From Candidatus Zhuqueibacterota bacterium (lineage in GTDB: Bacteria; Zhuqueibacterota; QNDG01), in assembly GCA_003645915.1 (NCBI GenBank), contig QNDG01000017.1, positions 1-10,169 on the forward strand: DNA of 10,169 nucleotides. The letters run 5' to 3'. Both the position numbers and the translations under genes were made by a program. Below the pieces are notes generated by a model that was not told where the DNA came from, did not search any database, and saw only the letters and a program-made list of their open reading frames with translations. Positions 1-7,672 of the stretch are shown one piece after another (the first letter of the stretch is position 1; the number at the start of each line of letters is the position of its first letter).

Positions 1-1317
1 GGTATTGCCGAAGTTCTTCTGAATCTCGGTTTTGAAGTAACAGGATCCGACCTGCAGGTTACGTCTGTTACCGAACATCTTTCGGAACTCGGTGCGGAAA
101 TCTCCAAAGGCCATAAAGCGGATAATGTTTCAGGAGCCGATGTGGTTGTGATCTCTTCTGCAGTACCTGATGACAATGAAGAAGTCGCTGCTGCACACCA
201 TAAAAAAATCCCTGTTATCAGAAGGGCTGAGATGCTTGGAGAACTGATGCGCATGAAACAGGGTGTTGCAATAGCAGGTACACATGGTAAAACCACAACA
301 ACTTCTATGACAGGATTAGTTCTTCAAAACGGTGGATTTGATCCTACTTTGATTGTTGGCGGAAAAATAAAAAGCTTAAAAACAAATGCAAAGCTTGGGG
401 AAGGTGATTACGTTGTTGTCGAAGCTGATGAATATGATCACTCTTTCCTTCAGCTTACACCTACAATTGCAGTAATAACAAATATTGAGACCGAACACTT
501 AGACTGCTATGCGGATTTTGATGATATTAAAAATACATTTCTGGAATTTGCACATAAAGTACCGTTTTACGGCGCAGTTATTCTTTGTCTTGATGAGGAA
601 CCCCTTCAGGAAATGATTACCAGACTTGAAAGAAGAATTGTAACATACGGACTTTTCCCCCATGCAGAAGTCAGAGCAGAGAATGTTGTGTTCAGCAATG
701 GCGGATCAACCTATACTGCCTGGTTTAAGGATAAGAAACTTGGCACAGTTAAACTTTCTTTGCCGGGTATCCACAATGTAAAGAATTCACTTGCAGCTCT
801 TGCAGTAGGGCTTGAATTAGAAATAGAATTTTCAAAAATAAGCAGAGCTTTGTCAGATTTTACAGGTGTACACAGAAGATTTGAAATAAAGGGTGAAGAA
901 AAAGAGATCATTGTTGTGGATGATTACGCACATCATCCCACTGAAATAAAAGCAAGCCTTCAGGGTGCAAAAGAAGGATTTAACAGGAGAATAGTCGCAG
1001 TTTTTCAGCCTCATCTGTATTCAAGGACAAGAGATTTTTACAAAGACTTCGGAAAGTCGTTTTTTAATGCGGATATTCTTATTGTTACTGATGTTTATCC
1101 TGCCAGGGAAAAACCCATTGAAGGAGTAACAGGCAGGCTGATTTCCGATTATGCAGAAGAAAGAGGCCATAGAAATGTTTATTATGTTCAGGATAAAAAC
1201 GATGTTCCCGAATTTATAGAAGGATTATTAAAAAAGGGAGATATGGTTATTACCCTTGGTGCAGGCGATATTTGGAAAACAGGAGAGAAAATATTAGACA
1301 GGCTTAAAAACAGATGA
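1..1317 (+). CDS. murC: UDP-N-acetylmuramate--L-alanine ligase MurC (5' partial)
   Basis: Cytoplasmic Mur ligase that adds L-alanine to UDP-MurNAc with ATP, the first step of the peptidoglycan stem peptide. The frame is open from base 1, and the visible 438 residues start in the UDP-binding loop (GIAEVL, then GSDL). Roughly 20-25 N-terminal residues lie outside the window, judging from the E. coli protein. Visible motifs are the ATP loop GTHGKTTT near residue 93, EADEYDHSF near 140 with TNIETEHLD after it, the central-domain HNVKNSLAA near 258, DDYAHHPTE near 307 and QPHLYSRT near 336. EADEYD, where enterobacteria have EADESD, is common in Bacteroidota-like lineages. The last codon is followed by TGA, which overlaps the murB start as ATGA, so translation is probably coupled. 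The gene is intact apart from the window edge. Confidence 0.97.
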   Translation, partial: GIAEVLLNLGFEVTGSDLQVTSVTEHLSELGAEISKGHKADNVSGADVVVISSAVPDDNEEVAAAHHKKIPVIRRAEMLGELMRMKQGVAIAGTHGKTTTTSMTGLVLQNGGFDPTLIVGGKIKSLKTNAKLGEGDYVVVEADEYDHSFLQLTPTIAVITNIETEHLDCYADFDDIKNTFLEFAHKVPFYGAVILCLDEEPLQEMITRLERRIVTYGLFPHAEVRAENVVFSNGGSTYTAWFKDKKLGTVKLSLPGIHNVKNSLAALAVGLELEIEFSKISRALSDFTGVHRRFEIKGEEKEIIVVDDYAHHPTEIKASLQGAKEGFNRRIVAVFQPHLYSRTRDFYKDFGKSFFNADILIVTDVYPAREKPIEGVTGRLISDYAEERGHRNVYYVQDKNDVPEFIEGLLKKGDMVITLGAGDIWKTGEKILDRLKNR

Positions 1318-2228
1318 GCAGCGAAGATCCGAAATTAAAGAAGCTAAAGCAGGTTGTAAAGGGCAAAATTTTAATTGATGAGCTTTTACGGGAGCATACT
1401 TCTTTTAAAATAGGAGGCCCTGCAGATTACTACATCTTTCCGAAAGATCTTGAGGATCTTTCGAATCTGACTTCCCTTTGTCAGCAGGATGGAATACCGG
1501 TTTTTGTAATTGGAAATGGCACAAATCTGCTTGTAAGTGATGATGGTTTCAGAGGAGTTGTTGTTGATATTTCGCGGACTTTCAGACATATAAAAACAAA
1601 AGAGACTCAGGTAACAGCAGGCGCAGGTGTGAGTCTTTCAGGTCTTATTTCTTTTTGCACTATAAGAGGGTTTTCCGGACTTGAGCCTTTGGCCGGCATA
1701 CCTGGCCAGATAGGAGGATGTATTGCTCTTAATGCAGGAGCATTCGGAAGAGAAATAGGCGATCTGATTGAATATGTAAGAATACTGGATAAATTCCACA
1801 CTTTGGAGAAAAAAACAAAAGATGAGCTGAATTTCGGATACAGAACAACAAATTTGCCGAAGGGGAGTATAGTTGTTGAAGCTGTGTTTAATCTTGCAGA
1901 CGGGAATCCTAAAGAAATGGAAAGAGCGCAGAACTCGTATATAAAAAAAAGAAAGAGCACGCAGCCTTTATCTCTGCCTTCTGCTGGTTCTGTTTTTAAA
2001 AGACCGCAGGGAGACTATGCAGGAAGATTAATTGAGGATGCAGGGTGTAAGGGCCTCAGAATCGGCGATGCAATGGTATCAAAAAAACATGCGAATTTTA
2101 TTGTAAATGTAGGAGTTGCCCGCGCTATAGATGTTGCACGGCTCATTGATGAGGTGAGAAATACTGTATTTAAACGCTTTGGAGTAACTCTTGAACCTGA
2201 AATAAGATTTTTAGGATTTAATTTATGA
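1314..2228 (+). CDS. murB: UDP-N-acetylenolpyruvoylglucosamine reductase MurB
   Basis: FAD- and NADPH-dependent enzyme that reduces enolpyruvyl-UDP-GlcNAc to UDP-MurNAc, the substrate of MurC just upstream. At 304 residues it matches the shorter type II MurB class rather than the roughly 340-residue E. coli type. The FAD-binding domain shows HTSFKIGGPAD at 28-38, GNGTNLLVSDDGF at 68-79 and LAGIPGQIGGCIALNAGA at 126-143. Catalytic residues read as Arg177 in FGYRTT, Ser226 in SAGSVFKRP and Glu296 in LEPEIRF. The segment after the catalytic arginine is usually YRxS; here it is YRTT, a conservative change. The start is the ATG in the ATGA shared with murC, with little Shine-Dalgarno sequence, which fits translational coupling. 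No ddl gene separates it from ftsQ, unlike E. coli. Confidence 0.97.
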   Translation: MSSEDPKLKKLKQVVKGKILIDELLREHTSFKIGGPADYYIFPKDLEDLSNLTSLCQQDGIPVFVIGNGTNLLVSDDGFRGVVVDISRTFRHIKTKETQVTAGAGVSLSGLISFCTIRGFSGLEPLAGIPGQIGGCIALNAGAFGREIGDLIEYVRILDKFHTLEKKTKDELNFGYRTTNLPKGSIVVEAVFNLADGNPKEMERAQNSYIKKRKSTQPLSLPSAGSVFKRPQGDYAGRLIEDAGCKGLRIGDAMVSKKHANFIVNVGVARAIDVARLIDEVRNTVFKRFGVTLEPEIRFLGFNL

Positions 2229-2998
2229 CCGGATCAATGTTAAAAAAAGATGAAATGTTGTCTTCTCTGTACCGGCTTATTTATTCCGGCATTATAATTT
2301 TTCTGTTGTATGTTACGGGAAGAGGTTATTTAAACTGGCTTGAAAATTCTCCGCTGTTTGACATTAAATCAATAAAAATTGAGGGTTCCAATTATCTTTC
2401 TGAAAAAGAGGTTTTAAGGCTCAGTAATCTTGATATAGTAAAAAGGGTATGGGATGCTGATCTTGAGAGTGCTGTGGAATCAATAAAAACTTACCCTTTT
2501 ATTGAAAACGCGGAAATAGTAAGAAGATTTCCGAATAGATTAGAGATCAAAATAAAAGAAAAAGAGCCTGTTGCTCTGATTAATTTTCAGGGAGATTTAT
2601 ACTCTGTTGACAAACAGGGACTTGTTTTACCGACAATTCCCGGCAGAATGTACAATTTACCGGTAATTTCAGGAAAGTTTAAAGGGGGGATAAAAATCGG
2701 AAGCAGAATCAGCGGTTCTATTGCTGATAAGGGTTTATTTGTAATTAGAACAATTATTACCAAACATCCCTATCTGTATAATGATATTTCGGAAGTATTT
2801 GTTAACAACGACGGGAATATTACTATTTATACACACAATAAGGGCATTCCCGTTAAAATGGGGAATAAAGATATATTAAACAGAATTAATTATCTATGGG
2901 CTATTCTGCAGGAGATAAAGAGAGAAAAAACAGTATCTGAGATAAAATATATTGACCTCAGATTCAGAGGCCAGGTCATAGTAGGAATGAGGACATAG
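2225..2998 (+). CDS. ftsQ: cell division protein FtsQ
   Basis: Bitopic inner-membrane divisome protein that links the early FtsZ/FtsA ring to the later FtsL/FtsB and FtsW/FtsI septal synthesis complex. The 257 residues show a short cytoplasmic N-terminus, one membrane segment at about residues 17-31 (LIYSGIIIFLLYV), and a POTRA domain from about 45 to 116 (FDIKSIKIEGSNYLSEKEV to IVRRFPNRLEIKIKEKEP). The beta domain begins with LYSVDKQGLVLP. The ATG at 2225 overlaps the murB stop as ATGA and has AGGA at 2213-2216, eight bases upstream; a second ATG four codons later is also possible. Identification rests on the topology, the RRFPN...EKEP motif and the position between murB and ftsA, because FtsQ sequences diverge strongly. 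Confidence 0.93.
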   Translation: MTGSMLKKDEMLSSLYRLIYSGIIIFLLYVTGRGYLNWLENSPLFDIKSIKIEGSNYLSEKEVLRLSNLDIVKRVWDADLESAVESIKTYPFIENAEIVRRFPNRLEIKIKEKEPVALINFQGDLYSVDKQGLVLPTIPGRMYNLPVISGKFKGGIKIGSRISGSIADKGLFVIRTIITKHPYLYNDISEVFVNNDGNITIYTHNKGIPVKMGNKDILNRINYLWAILQEIKREKTVSEIKYIDLRFRGQVIVGMRT

Positions 2999-3002
2999 AG
3001 CC

Positions 3003-4268
3003 ATGAATCCATCAAAAGACATTTTCCGGAGTGATTCTAAGAGAATTGTTACAGGACTTGATATCGGCACAAGTAAGATTGGTGTCGTAATTGGAGAAAT
3101 TACTCAGGATAATACTGTTAATATACTTGGAGTAGGTACAAGTCCTTCAAGAGGTTTAAGGCAGGGTGTTGTAATTAATCTTGATCTGGCTGTTGAATCT
3201 ATTACAAAAGCAATACATGAAGCCAGGCTGACTGCAGGCGTTGATGTTAAAGAAGTTGTTGTAGGTATTGCCGGAGATCATATCCGAAGTGTTAACAGCA
3301 GAGGCGTAGTAGGTGTGTCACGTTCGGGACAGGAAATAACCCAGCACGATGTTGATAAGGTTATTGATGCGGCAAAGGCAATCGCTCTGCCAATTGACAG
3401 GGAAGTTCTTCATATTCTCCCGCAGGAGTTCATTGTTGATAATCAGGGGGGGATTAAGAATCCTATAGGGATTTCAGGTGTAAGACTTGAAGCTGAGATT
3501 CACATTGTTACAGGTGCTGTTACCTCTGCGCAAAATATAGTAAGGAGTGTAAAAAAAGCAGGGCTTAAAGTAGCGGGACTGGTTCTGGAGCCTCTGGCCT
3601 CAAGTAGTGCAGTACTGGAGCAAAGTGAAAAGGATCTTGGAGTTGTTTTAATTGATATGGGAGGCGGAACTACTGATGTTGCTCTTTTTTATGGCGGGGC
3701 AATAAGATATACTGCTGTGATTGGTCTTGGCGGTCAGATTGTTACAAATGATGTGGCTCTTGGTTTGCGGACACCTGTTGACCAGGCAGAGATTATTAAA
3801 CAAAAATACGGGTATGCAACTTCAAGCGTTACAACCAAAGAAGATTCTTTTATTGTCCCGGGCATAGGGGGAAGAGAAGCCAGAGAAGTGAAGGTTAAAG
3901 ATCTGACATCAATTATACAGCCGAGAATGGAGGAAATTTTCGGACTGGCTGCAAAAGAAATCAAGAGATCCGATTACGGAGATCTTTTAAGTGCCGGCAT
4001 TGTGCTTACTGGAGGCGGCTCTCTTTTAAGAGGCACTGCCCAGCTTGCTGAGGAAGTTTTCGGGCTGCCTGCAACAATCGGAATACCACAGGGGTTTGGT
4101 GGATTAACAGAAGCTGCATCAAGTCCTATATTTTCTACAGGCGTGGGGCTTGTATTTTTTGGCGCAGGACTTGGTGAGGATGAAGTGAAAAAGTTCGGAA
4201 CTGAAGAAGAAGGGCTTTTTTCAAGAATATATCAGTGGATGAAGAAGTTTGCAGATGATTTCATGTAA
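3003..4268 (+). CDS. ftsA: cell division protein FtsA
   Basis: Actin-like ATPase that tethers FtsZ filaments to the inner membrane and recruits later division proteins. The 421 residues show the phosphate-1 motif GLDIGTSKIGVVIGE at 18-32, the FtsA-specific 1C domain at roughly 85-170, phosphate-2 LIDMGGGTTDVALF at 216-229, and the adenosine motif AGIVLTGGGSLLRG at 331-344. The C-terminus from about 403 (LFSRIYQWMKKFADDF) alternates hydrophobic and charged residues, as expected of the amphipathic membrane-targeting helix. A glycine- and acid-rich linker precedes it. The gene starts four bases after the ftsQ stop, with GAGGA at 2989-2993 as a likely ribosome binding site. Length and motif order are typical and nothing looks broken. 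Confidence 0.97.
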   Translation: MNPSKDIFRSDSKRIVTGLDIGTSKIGVVIGEITQDNTVNILGVGTSPSRGLRQGVVINLDLAVESITKAIHEARLTAGVDVKEVVVGIAGDHIRSVNSRGVVGVSRSGQEITQHDVDKVIDAAKAIALPIDREVLHILPQEFIVDNQGGIKNPIGISGVRLEAEIHIVTGAVTSAQNIVRSVKKAGLKVAGLVLEPLASSSAVLEQSEKDLGVVLIDMGGGTTDVALFYGGAIRYTAVIGLGGQIVTNDVALGLRTPVDQAEIIKQKYGYATSSVTTKEDSFIVPGIGGREAREVKVKDLTSIIQPRMEEIFGLAAKEIKRSDYGDLLSAGIVLTGGGSLLRGTAQLAEEVFGLPATIGIPQGFGGLTEAASSPIFSTGVGLVFFGAGLGEDEVKKFGTEEEGLFSRIYQWMKKFADDFM

Positions 4269-4423
4269 TAAAAATGAAGTTTTAATCAGGCATCGCATAT
4301 AAACGGAATTTTTTAGTAATAGGAAACGGATAAACAAAATGGAAGCAATTAAATATTTTCTGAATAAATGCATGCAGCAATTTTTAAATAAAAACCAAAG
4401 TTCAATATATAAAGGAGGCCAAA
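4269..4423. other. ftsA-ftsZ intergenic spacer (155 bases)
   Basis: This is the only substantial gap in the cluster before ftsZ and a plausible place for extra ftsZ regulation. I see no hairpin followed by a T run, so no clear terminator. A weak TATAAA at 4298-4303 has only a poor -35 match near 4274, so a separate ftsZ promoter is possible but not demonstrated. An 8-bp palindrome TGCATGCA lies at 4369-4376, and a 30-codon reading frame opens at 4339. Confidence 0.6.
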
Positions 4424-4431
4424 ATGAGTAA
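4339..4431 (+). CDS. possible 30-codon upstream ORF overlapping the ftsZ start
   Basis: An ATG at 4339 opens a frame of 30 codons that closes with TAA at 4429-4431, five bases after the first base of the ftsZ ATG and in a different frame. The peptide begins MEAIKYFLNKCMQQ and is lysine- and asparagine-rich, with a hydrophobic and aromatic first half. Its last third covers the strong ftsZ Shine-Dalgarno sequence, so ribosomes finishing it would stop within reach of the ftsZ start. Its own ribosome binding site is weak (GGA at 4328-4330, or AGGAA at 4321). A frame this short can arise by chance in AT-rich DNA, so I treat it as a candidate leader peptide or coupling device only. No family is recognised. 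Confidence 0.2.
   Translation: MEAIKYFLNKCMQQFLNKNQSSIYKGGQNE
4413..4418 (+). promoter_or_regulatory. strong Shine-Dalgarno sequence of ftsZ
   Basis: A perfect AGGAGG lies five bases before the ftsZ ATG at 4424. The upstream genes of the cluster have weak sites or stop-start overlaps, so this site fits the high FtsZ yield needed relative to FtsA and FtsQ. It fixes the ftsZ start. Confidence 0.85.
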
Positions 4432-5614
4432 CGGTAGAATGCTTGCATTTGACTTTGCAGACGATGATAATATTGTTGCAAAGATCAAAGTGATAGGTGT
4501 CGGTGGTGCGGGAGGTAATGCTATTAACAGAATGATTGCAGACGGTTTGTCTGGTGTTGAATTTATTGCAATAAACACGGATAAACAGGCACTGGACAAC
4601 AACAAAGCTCCCATGAGAATTCAGATAGGTAAAAATTTAACAAAGGGACTGGGAGCAGGAGGAAATCCTGAAGTCGGAAGAAAGGGAATTGAAGAGAATA
4701 AGGATGCCGTTATAGAAGCTATTTCTTCAACTGATATGGTTTTTATTACCTGTGGTATGGGAGGCGGAACAGGAACAGGAGCAGCGCCTGTTGTTGCTGA
4801 GATTGCAAAGGATCTTGGAGCGCTTACTGTAGGAATTGTCACAAAACCTTTTATCTTTGAAGGCAATAAGAGACTTCAGAAAGCGGAACAGGGGATAAGA
4901 ATGCTCAAGGAAAATGTGGACACACTTATTGTTGTCCCGAACCAGAAACTAATCAACCTTGTTCCCAAACATACTCCTCTGGAACAGGCGTTCAGAGTTG
5001 CCGATGAAATCCTTTTGCATGCAACAAAGGGAATTTCGGATGTTATTAATGTACCGGGTCTGATCAATCTTGATTTTGCAGATGTTAAAACAATAATGAA
5101 TCAAATGGGTGATGCCATTATGGGCTCAAGCATTGGCACAGGTGAAAACAGAGCAAAAGAAGCTGCAGAGCAGGCTATTTCCAGTCCTCTTGTTGATGAT
5201 ATCTCTATTAACGGAGCAAGGGGTGTTCTGGTTAATATTACCGGTGGTGCGGATCTCAGTCTTAATGACATAAACGAAGCAACAAGTGTTATTTACAATG
5301 CAGCAGGATCGGAGGCGAATATTATTTTCGGAGCTGTTATTGACAATAATATGAAAGATGAGGTAAGAGTAACTGTTGTAGCAACAGGTTTTAAAACCGG
5401 TATGTCAGGAAACGGATTTAAATTAGGGAAAAACGGAGACAGTCTGGATTCTTCTGTTTTTGATGTTGGCAGTGAACAGAATAATCTTGGTAAATTTGAT
5501 GATGATATTATTCCAAGAGCTGCATCAGGAGTTATCGGACATGACGGAGGTTTTTCAATGTTAGACAGAGATGATCTTGGAATCCCTGCGTTTATAAGAA
5601 GACAGCTGGATTGA
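4424..5614 (+). CDS. ftsZ: cell division protein FtsZ
   Basis: Tubulin-like GTPase that polymerises into the cytokinetic ring. The 396 residues show the GTP-binding start IKVIGVGGAGGNAINRM at 21-37, NTD at 51-53, the tubulin signature GMGGGTGTGAAP at 111-122, and the T7 synergy loop NLDFADV at 215-221, whose acidic residues complete the GTPase site of the next subunit. The second domain runs to about residue 325 (VVATGF). A short, polar, glycine- and aspartate-rich linker follows to about 380. The conserved C-terminal peptide DDLGIPAFIRRQLD at 383-396 is the FtsA and membrane-partner contact. Length and motifs are standard. The start is fixed by the AGGAGG five bases upstream, and the next gene begins 13 bases after the stop. 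Confidence 0.99.
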   Translation: MSNGRMLAFDFADDDNIVAKIKVIGVGGAGGNAINRMIADGLSGVEFIAINTDKQALDNNKAPMRIQIGKNLTKGLGAGGNPEVGRKGIEENKDAVIEAISSTDMVFITCGMGGGTGTGAAPVVAEIAKDLGALTVGIVTKPFIFEGNKRLQKAEQGIRMLKENVDTLIVVPNQKLINLVPKHTPLEQAFRVADEILLHATKGISDVINVPGLINLDFADVKTIMNQMGDAIMGSSIGTGENRAKEAAEQAISSPLVDDISINGARGVLVNITGGADLSLNDINEATSVIYNAAGSEANIIFGAVIDNNMKDEVRVTVVATGFKTGMSGNGFKLGKNGDSLDSSVFDVGSEQNNLGKFDDDIIPRAASGVIGHDGGFSMLDRDDLGIPAFIRRQLD

Positions 5615-5627
5615 CGGTTTTTCCCCA

Positions 5628-7181
5628 TTGAGAAAAAATGATAAAAATCAAAAGACAGACAAGGCTGCTTTATATTATGACAGATTATTAGATGCAGAAA
5701 AAGGAAGAGAGAACCTGAAAAAAGGAGCTCTTGTCAAAGCTGTCTGTATTTTTCCCAATTCCTATAGTGTGGGAATGGCAAATATAGGCTTTCAGACAGT
5801 TTACAGATTTTTTAATAATCATGAAAGTATGTCATGTGAGCGGGGTTTTTTTGAAAAGAGGTTTGAGAATCAGAAAGCAGTTTCGTTTGAAACAAAAACG
5901 CCGTTAAACAGATTTGATTTAATAGGGTTTTCAGTCTCGTTTGAGCTTGATATTCTGAACCTTATAAAAATTCTTGTTCTTTCAAATATTCCTGTACTTG
6001 CTGAAAACCGGACTGATCTTGACCCTGTAGTAATTGCAGGCGGGCCTGCAGCAGGTTTAAATCCCTCCCCGATATCGCCTTTTGTGGACGGCCTCCTTGT
6101 GGGCGACGGGGAGGAGATTTTTTACTTGCTTGGAGATGTGATGGAGCAGGCAAAAAGACTTCGTTTGAAAAGAATGAATATTCTAAATAAAATTTCAGAA
6201 ATCCCGGGAATGATTGTATATGGCAAACAGGGGAAAGTGGTAAGGCAGAGGTTAAAAGATCTTGATAAATATCCCAGTTATACTTCCATAGTTAGTCCGT
6301 TCAGCCATTTCAGAGATATGTTTGTTGTTGAGGTGTCAAGAGGTTGTCCGAGAGGGTGCAGGTTTTGTGCGGCAAGAGAAATATACAAGCCGTTCAGGTT
6401 CAGGAAAAGAGAAACAATTCTGTCTGTAATTGAAGGTAAAAATCCGGGTGCAAAACGGATAGGGCTGGAAGGATCTGCAGTATCTGATTATCCTGATCTT
6501 GCAGGATTGTGTGAGGAAATTCTGGAAAAGGGATATGATATCTCCTTTTCTTCTGTGAGAGCGGATAAGATTTCCGAAGCGATGAAAGAGGTGATAAAGA
6601 GAAGCAGGCTTAAGACTTTTACAATTGCACCGGAGGCAGGATCAGAAAAGTTAAGAATGAAAATAGGTAAAAATCTTTCGGACGCTTCTGTTATAAGAGG
6701 TGTGGAGAGGCTTGCACAAACAGATGTAAGGATACTTAAGCTTTACTATATGATAGGTCTGCCCGGTGAAACTGATGAAGATATAAAGGAAATTTCCAGA
6801 TTGTCAAACAGTGTGGCAGACAGTTTTCTAGCAGTTCGGAAAGGAAGACAGGTAAGAGTAAGCGTGAATACATTTATTCCAAAACCTTTTACACCGTTTG
6901 AGTGCGAGCCGGTTTTAACAGAGAAGGAAATCAGAAGGAAAAGAGCTCTTATAAAAAAAGGAATAAAAAAGACTGGAAATATATTTTTTACAAACAGAAG
7001 TGCAAAAGAAGAGGTGCTTCAGGCAGTTCTGTCCCTTGGAGATGAATCCGTGGGATATGCAATGATGGACTCTGTAATATCGGGGATTAATTGGAAGAAT
7101 GCTCTTTTAAAAAGAGAAATAAAATTTGAGAATCTGGTGCATTATGAAAGAGACTGCACAAAAATTAAAAGGTGGGAATGA
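5628..7181 (+). CDS. B12-binding-type radical SAM protein (TIGR03960-like)
   Basis: Predicted Fe-S oxidoreductase of 517 residues; the substrate is unknown. The N-terminal half resembles the cobalamin-binding-like domain of the TIGR03960 family: FPNSYSVGMANIGFQ at 42-56, ERGFF at 71, PLNRFDLIGFSVSFELD at 92-108, IAGGPAAGLNPSP at 136-148 and VGDGEE at 158-163. No DxHxxG cobalamin ligand motif is apparent. The radical SAM core has the CX3CX2C cluster motif at Cys240, Cys244 and Cys247 (SRGCPRGCRFCAAREIYKP), then IAPEAGSE at 333, the MIGLPGETDEDI strand at 375-386 and NTFIPKPFTPFE at 414-425. From memory the family is nearer 600 residues and often sits beside or fused to DUF2344; neither is seen here. 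The TTG start has no clear Shine-Dalgarno sequence and an in-frame stop lies at 5595, so no ATG start is available further upstream. Translation probably depends on ftsZ termination. The stop overlaps an ATG at 7178. Confidence 0.85.
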   Translation: MRKNDKNQKTDKAALYYDRLLDAEKGRENLKKGALVKAVCIFPNSYSVGMANIGFQTVYRFFNNHESMSCERGFFEKRFENQKAVSFETKTPLNRFDLIGFSVSFELDILNLIKILVLSNIPVLAENRTDLDPVVIAGGPAAGLNPSPISPFVDGLLVGDGEEIFYLLGDVMEQAKRLRLKRMNILNKISEIPGMIVYGKQGKVVRQRLKDLDKYPSYTSIVSPFSHFRDMFVVEVSRGCPRGCRFCAAREIYKPFRFRKRETILSVIEGKNPGAKRIGLEGSAVSDYPDLAGLCEEILEKGYDISFSSVRADKISEAMKEVIKRSRLKTFTIAPEAGSEKLRMKIGKNLSDASVIRGVERLAQTDVRILKLYYMIGLPGETDEDIKEISRLSNSVADSFLAVRKGRQVRVSVNTFIPKPFTPFECEPVLTEKEIRRKRALIKKGIKKTGNIFFTNRSAKEEVLQAVLSLGDESVGYAMMDSVISGINWKNALLKREIKFENLVHYERDCTKIKRWE

Positions 7182-7253
7182 TTATACAGGGTAATAGTTC
7201 ATGTGAATTATTTAAAATTGCCAATTTTTTGTCAGATTACCCTTATTTCCCAA

Positions 7254-7259
7254 AGGAGG
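7254..7259 (+). promoter_or_regulatory. strong Shine-Dalgarno sequence deciding the start at 7265
   Basis: AGGAGG with a five-base gap to ATG 7265, the same arrangement as at ftsZ. It favours this internal start over the upstream in-frame GTG 7172 and ATG 7178, which overlap the radical SAM gene. Confidence 0.75.
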
Positions 7260-7264
7260 AGAGA

Positions 7265-7603
7265 ATGGCAGTACAGACATCTGTAAGAAAAGACAGCATT
7301 CCGGATATTTTCCTTTACAAAGGCAAAATGGTTATACCGGATTATGAGCTGGCTCATTACTTCGGAGTAAAGAATGAAACAATAAAGACGGTTTTTGAGT
7401 CGCATAGAGATCTTTTCCCGAGAGATATTGTTTTTATGGCGAGTAATTCCGGAACCGGTAAAAATAAAAAGCAGAAAACAATTTTGTTTACTGAGCAATC
7501 CGCAACATTACTTGCGGGGCTTATTAAAAATACAGACGCTGTTAAGGCGAATATGAGGCTTTTAAGAGTTTTCAGGCTGCTTGATTATATTATTGCCGTT
7601 TGA
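7265..7603 (+). CDS. small ORF6N-domain protein
   Basis: A 112-residue protein that matches the ORF6N pattern from end to end: LYKGKMVIPDYELAHYFGV at 17-35 (family pattern: GxxVxxDxxLAxxYGV), the segment around FPRDIVFMA at 51-59 (family RFPxDFxFxL), FTEQSATLLAG at 75-85 and the helix NMRLLRVFRLL at 96-106 (family NIxIMRxF). ORF6N (Pfam PF10543) is a presumed DNA-binding domain seen in phage antirepressor-like and KilA-N-type proteins and in chromosomal genes of Bacteroidota and relatives. This copy has almost nothing beyond the domain, and the family's C-terminal extension is missing. The start at 7265 is chosen for its AGGAGG; a longer 141-residue form from ATG 7178, overlapping the previous stop as ATGA, is possible. 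Its role is unknown; a regulatory or remnant function is inference. Base composition does not differ visibly from its neighbours. Confidence 0.75.
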   Translation: MAVQTSVRKDSIPDIFLYKGKMVIPDYELAHYFGVKNETIKTVFESHRDLFPRDIVFMASNSGTGKNKKQKTILFTEQSATLLAGLIKNTDAVKANMRLLRVFRLLDYIIAV

Positions 7604-7644
7604 TGTAAGTAAAGCGGAAAAATAAAGACGAAAAAAGGATGTTT

Positions 7645-7667
7645 TATCAGAAGAAAAGTGTCTGATA
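7645..7667. repeat. inverted repeat / hairpin A
   Basis: Perfect 7-bp arms TATCAGA (7645-7651) and TCTGATA (7661-7667) around a nine-base loop, 42 bases after the ORF6N stop. No T run follows on either strand, so it is not a standard rho-independent terminator. It could stabilise the 3' end of the division transcript or be a protein-binding site. Confidence 0.5.
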
Positions 7668-7672
7668 TAATA

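Noticed and set aside
4274..4303. Possible separate ftsZ promoter (TATAAA at 4298 with a poor -35 near 4274)
   Set aside because: The -35 matches only 3 of 6 consensus bases and the -10 is a common AT-rich string, so it is mentioned only in the spacer entry.
4221..4481. Minus-strand reading frame across the ftsA-ftsZ junction
   Set aside because: It runs antisense through the ends of two certain genes, has no ribosome site or recognisable domain, and its content reads as reverse-strand noise in AT-rich DNA.
7172..7264. Upstream extension of the ORF6N gene from GTG 7172 or ATG 7178
   Set aside because: The extension overlaps the radical SAM gene and its residues do not match the domain. ATG 7265 has AGGAGG at ideal spacing. 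ATG 7178 (ATGA overlap) remains possible.
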